A program made the translations under genes and the position numbers. A stretch of DNA of 64,000 nucleotides from Burkholderia cepacia (GTDB lineage Bacteria; Pseudomonadota; Gammaproteobacteria; Burkholderiales; Burkholderiaceae): the NCBI RefSeq assembly GCF_029962485.1, contig NZ_CP073638.1, forward strand, positions 1,178,001 through 1,242,000. Direction: 5' to 3'. The notes beneath the pieces are model-generated. The model was not told where the DNA came from, did not search any database, and saw nothing but the letters and a program-made list of their open reading frames with translations. Below, in pieces: positions 62,797-64,000 of this stretch. How positions within the stretch are numbered: position 1 is the first letter of the stretch; each line of letters opens with the position of its first letter.

Positions 62797-63738
62797 TCAA
62801 ACATGCCGCGCGAGCGCGAGCAGCACCGACAACGACACGATCGACCCGAGCGTCGACAGCAGGATCGTGCGCGACGTCACTTGCGCTTCGCGTCCGTAGA
62901 ATTCCGCCAGCATGTACGGCCCGGTGCCGGTCGGCAGCGCGGCGAGCACGACCGCGATCTGCGCGAGCACGGGCGGCATCGCGAACACGCGCACGCCGAG
63001 CCACCACGCGAGCGCCGGCTGCACGAACAGCTTGACCGCCGTCAGGGCGACGCTGCCGCGCGGCGCCATGCCGTTCGCGTCGCGCTTCTCCGCGAGAAAC
63101 AGCCCGAGGCTGACGAGTGCACACGGGCTCGCAGCCGCGCCGAGCAGCTTCAGGAACGTTTCGACCGGCGCGGCGAGCGACACCTGCGCAGCCGACACGC
63201 CGACTCCGGCCAGCGGCGCGACGATCAGCGGGTTGCGCAGCAGCGCACCGGCCACCTTCCACATCAGCTTCAGCGGCGCGCGATCGCGCTGCAGCCCGAT
63301 CTCGATCAGCACGATCGCACCGGCGAACAGCACGCACGCGACGAGGATGGTCGCGATCGTGGTCGGCGTGAGGCTGTCGGTACCGAACGCGAGCAGGCAC
63401 AGCGGAAAGCCGAGATAGCCGGTGTTCGGATACGACGCGGCGATCGCGTCGATACTCGCATCGGCGAGCCCCCGCCCCGCGAACAGGCGCCACGCGAGCA
63501 CGCCGGCGAACACGAGCGCGCAAGTCAGCGCGAACGTCGCCACGAAGGCCGGCTGGTACAGCTGGTGCCACGATGCGTGCGCCATGATCTGGAACAGCAG
63601 CGCGGGCAGCGCGAGCCACACGACGAAGCGGTTGAGTTCCGACGCGGCAGCTGGCCCGAGCACGCCGCGCCGGCGGCACAGGAACCCCGCCGCGATCAGC
63701 CCGAACACGGGCAACAGAATCTCGATCGTCGATGACAT
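62797..63738 (-). CDS. AEC-family transporter (auxin efflux carrier type)
   Basis: 313 residues from ATG 63738. Ten membrane helices in two five-helix halves of the AEC/PIN fold: STIEILLPVFGLIAAGFLCR, ASYPNTGYLGFPLCLLAFGT in the first and SPCALVSLGLFLAEKRDANG, LPTGTGPYMLAEFYGREAQV in the second. Bacterial members such as MdcF or MleP move malonate or malate. No metabolic neighbour indicates the substrate. Confidence 0.88.
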   Translation of the reverse strand: MSSTIEILLPVFGLIAAGFLCRRRGVLGPAAASELNRFVVWLALPALLFQIMAHASWHQLYQPAFVATFALTCALVFAGVLAWRLFAGRGLADASIDAIAASYPNTGYLGFPLCLLAFGTDSLTPTTIATILVACVLFAGAIVLIEIGLQRDRAPLKLMWKVAGALLRNPLIVAPLAGVGVSAAQVSLAAPVETFLKLLGAAASPCALVSLGLFLAEKRDANGMAPRGSVALTAVKLFVQPALAWWLGVRVFAMPPVLAQIAVVLAALPTGTGPYMLAEFYGREAQVTSRTILLSTLGSIVSLSVLLALARHV

Positions 63739-63825
63739 CTTGAATACGCTGCGTGAAACCGGAACGCGCCAGCTTAATGGTTCCGTGTGCGCGCGTCCAA
63801 TACGCGGCGCATGTGCCCCCGTTCG

Positions 63826-64000
63826 TCACGCGCTGTCACGCATCGGTTGCGTAAGCAACTTGTATGCAACGACGGCCGCGGCGAGCGCCAGCACGCCGCT
63901 CACCGTCAGTGCGTCGGCGAACCCGCTCGCGAATGCGACAGGCGCCGCCTGTGCGAGTACGCCGGCGGCCGACGGCGGCACGCGGCCGAGCGCCTGCGCC
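63826..64000 (-). CDS. C-terminal fragment of a major facilitator exporter (DHA2-like), cut by window edge
   Basis: 58 codons from the edge to TGA at 63826-63828. The frame reads AAPVAFASGFADALTVSGVL then LAAAVVAYKLLTQPMRDSA, the last membrane helix and tail of a 14-helix multidrug MFS protein. Most of the gene is outside the window, so the call is limited. Confidence 0.55.
   Translation of the reverse strand, partial: AQALGRVPPSAAGVLAQAAPVAFASGFADALTVSGVLALAAAVVAYKLLTQPMRDSA

Noticed and set aside
1..64000. tRNA, rRNA, insertion sequence or prophage genes
   Set aside because: Looked for transposase, integrase and tRNA-like cloverleaf patterns and saw none convincing.

Overview
The window is GC-rich, densely coded and has the gene content of a Burkholderia chromosome, most likely a secondary replicon of the Burkholderia cepacia complex. 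This genus call rests on base composition, codon use and recognisable Burkholderia-type neighbourhoods (xsc-pta-tauE, mmsA-mmsB, DUF969/DUF979, many LysR and IclR regulators); it is an inference. I see no rRNA, tRNA, insertion sequence, prophage, CRISPR array or replication origin. Many start codons were moved inward from the longest open frame to an ATG, GTG or TTG with a better ribosome binding site.

Layout. 1-3.4 kb: the 5' part of aspA (aspartase), a divergent LysR regulator, and an asparaginase. 3.6-10 kb: a TonB-dependent siderophore receptor behind a possible Fur box, a PhnY-like aldehyde dehydrogenase with a GNAT acetyltransferase, and a divergent MocR/TauR-like regulator. 10-13 kb: a lipid-anchored GH92 mannosidase-like enzyme with its own promoter and terminator. 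13.5-17.8 kb: a sulfoacetaldehyde module, xsc, pta and a TauE/SafE exporter, which turns sulfoacetaldehyde into acetyl phosphate plus sulfite, then acetyl-CoA, and exports sulfite or sulfate. 17.8-21.4 kb: cobS-cobT cobaltochelatase subunits and an IclR regulator. 21.4-26.1 kb: a three-subunit cytoplasmic molybdenum oxidoreductase most like sulfite dehydrogenase SoeABC, which could dispose of the sulfite from Xsc. 26.3-33.9 kb: amino acid/polyamine permease, PuuB-like oxidase, MHS-type transporter, GMC oxidoreductase and a divergent IclR regulator.

34-37 kb: a three-gene operon of DUF969, DUF979 and DUF2891 proteins. 37.3-42.8 kb: two small unknown proteins, then a cyclic-di-GMP hub: WspF (methylesterase) and WspR (diguanylate cyclase) without the rest of the Wsp pathway, facing a GAF-PAS-GGDEF-EAL protein. 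43-48.8 kb: LysR/arylsulfatase divergent pair, LysR/isochorismatase-like divergent pair, and a HAD dehalogenase. 48.9-51.2 kb: three poorly known membrane or START-like proteins. 51.3-56.5 kb: LysR regulator, MHS transporter, mmsA and mmsB, the valine/3-hydroxyisobutyrate pathway, with an unusual 49-bp tandem repeat between mmsA and mmsB. 56.6-58.7 kb: three lipoproteins. 58.9-62.5 kb: NCS1 permease, hydantoin/allantoin racemase-like protein and LysR regulator. 62.6-64 kb: a tiny secreted protein, an AEC-family transporter and the C-terminal end of a probable multidrug MFS exporter.

The most interesting items are the 49-bp palindromic tandem repeat, the solitary WspF-WspR pair whose WspR has lost the Arg of its inhibitory site, a long motif shared by two distant promoters, and the combination of Xsc, exporter, SoeABC-like enzyme and PhnY-like dehydrogenase in one region.
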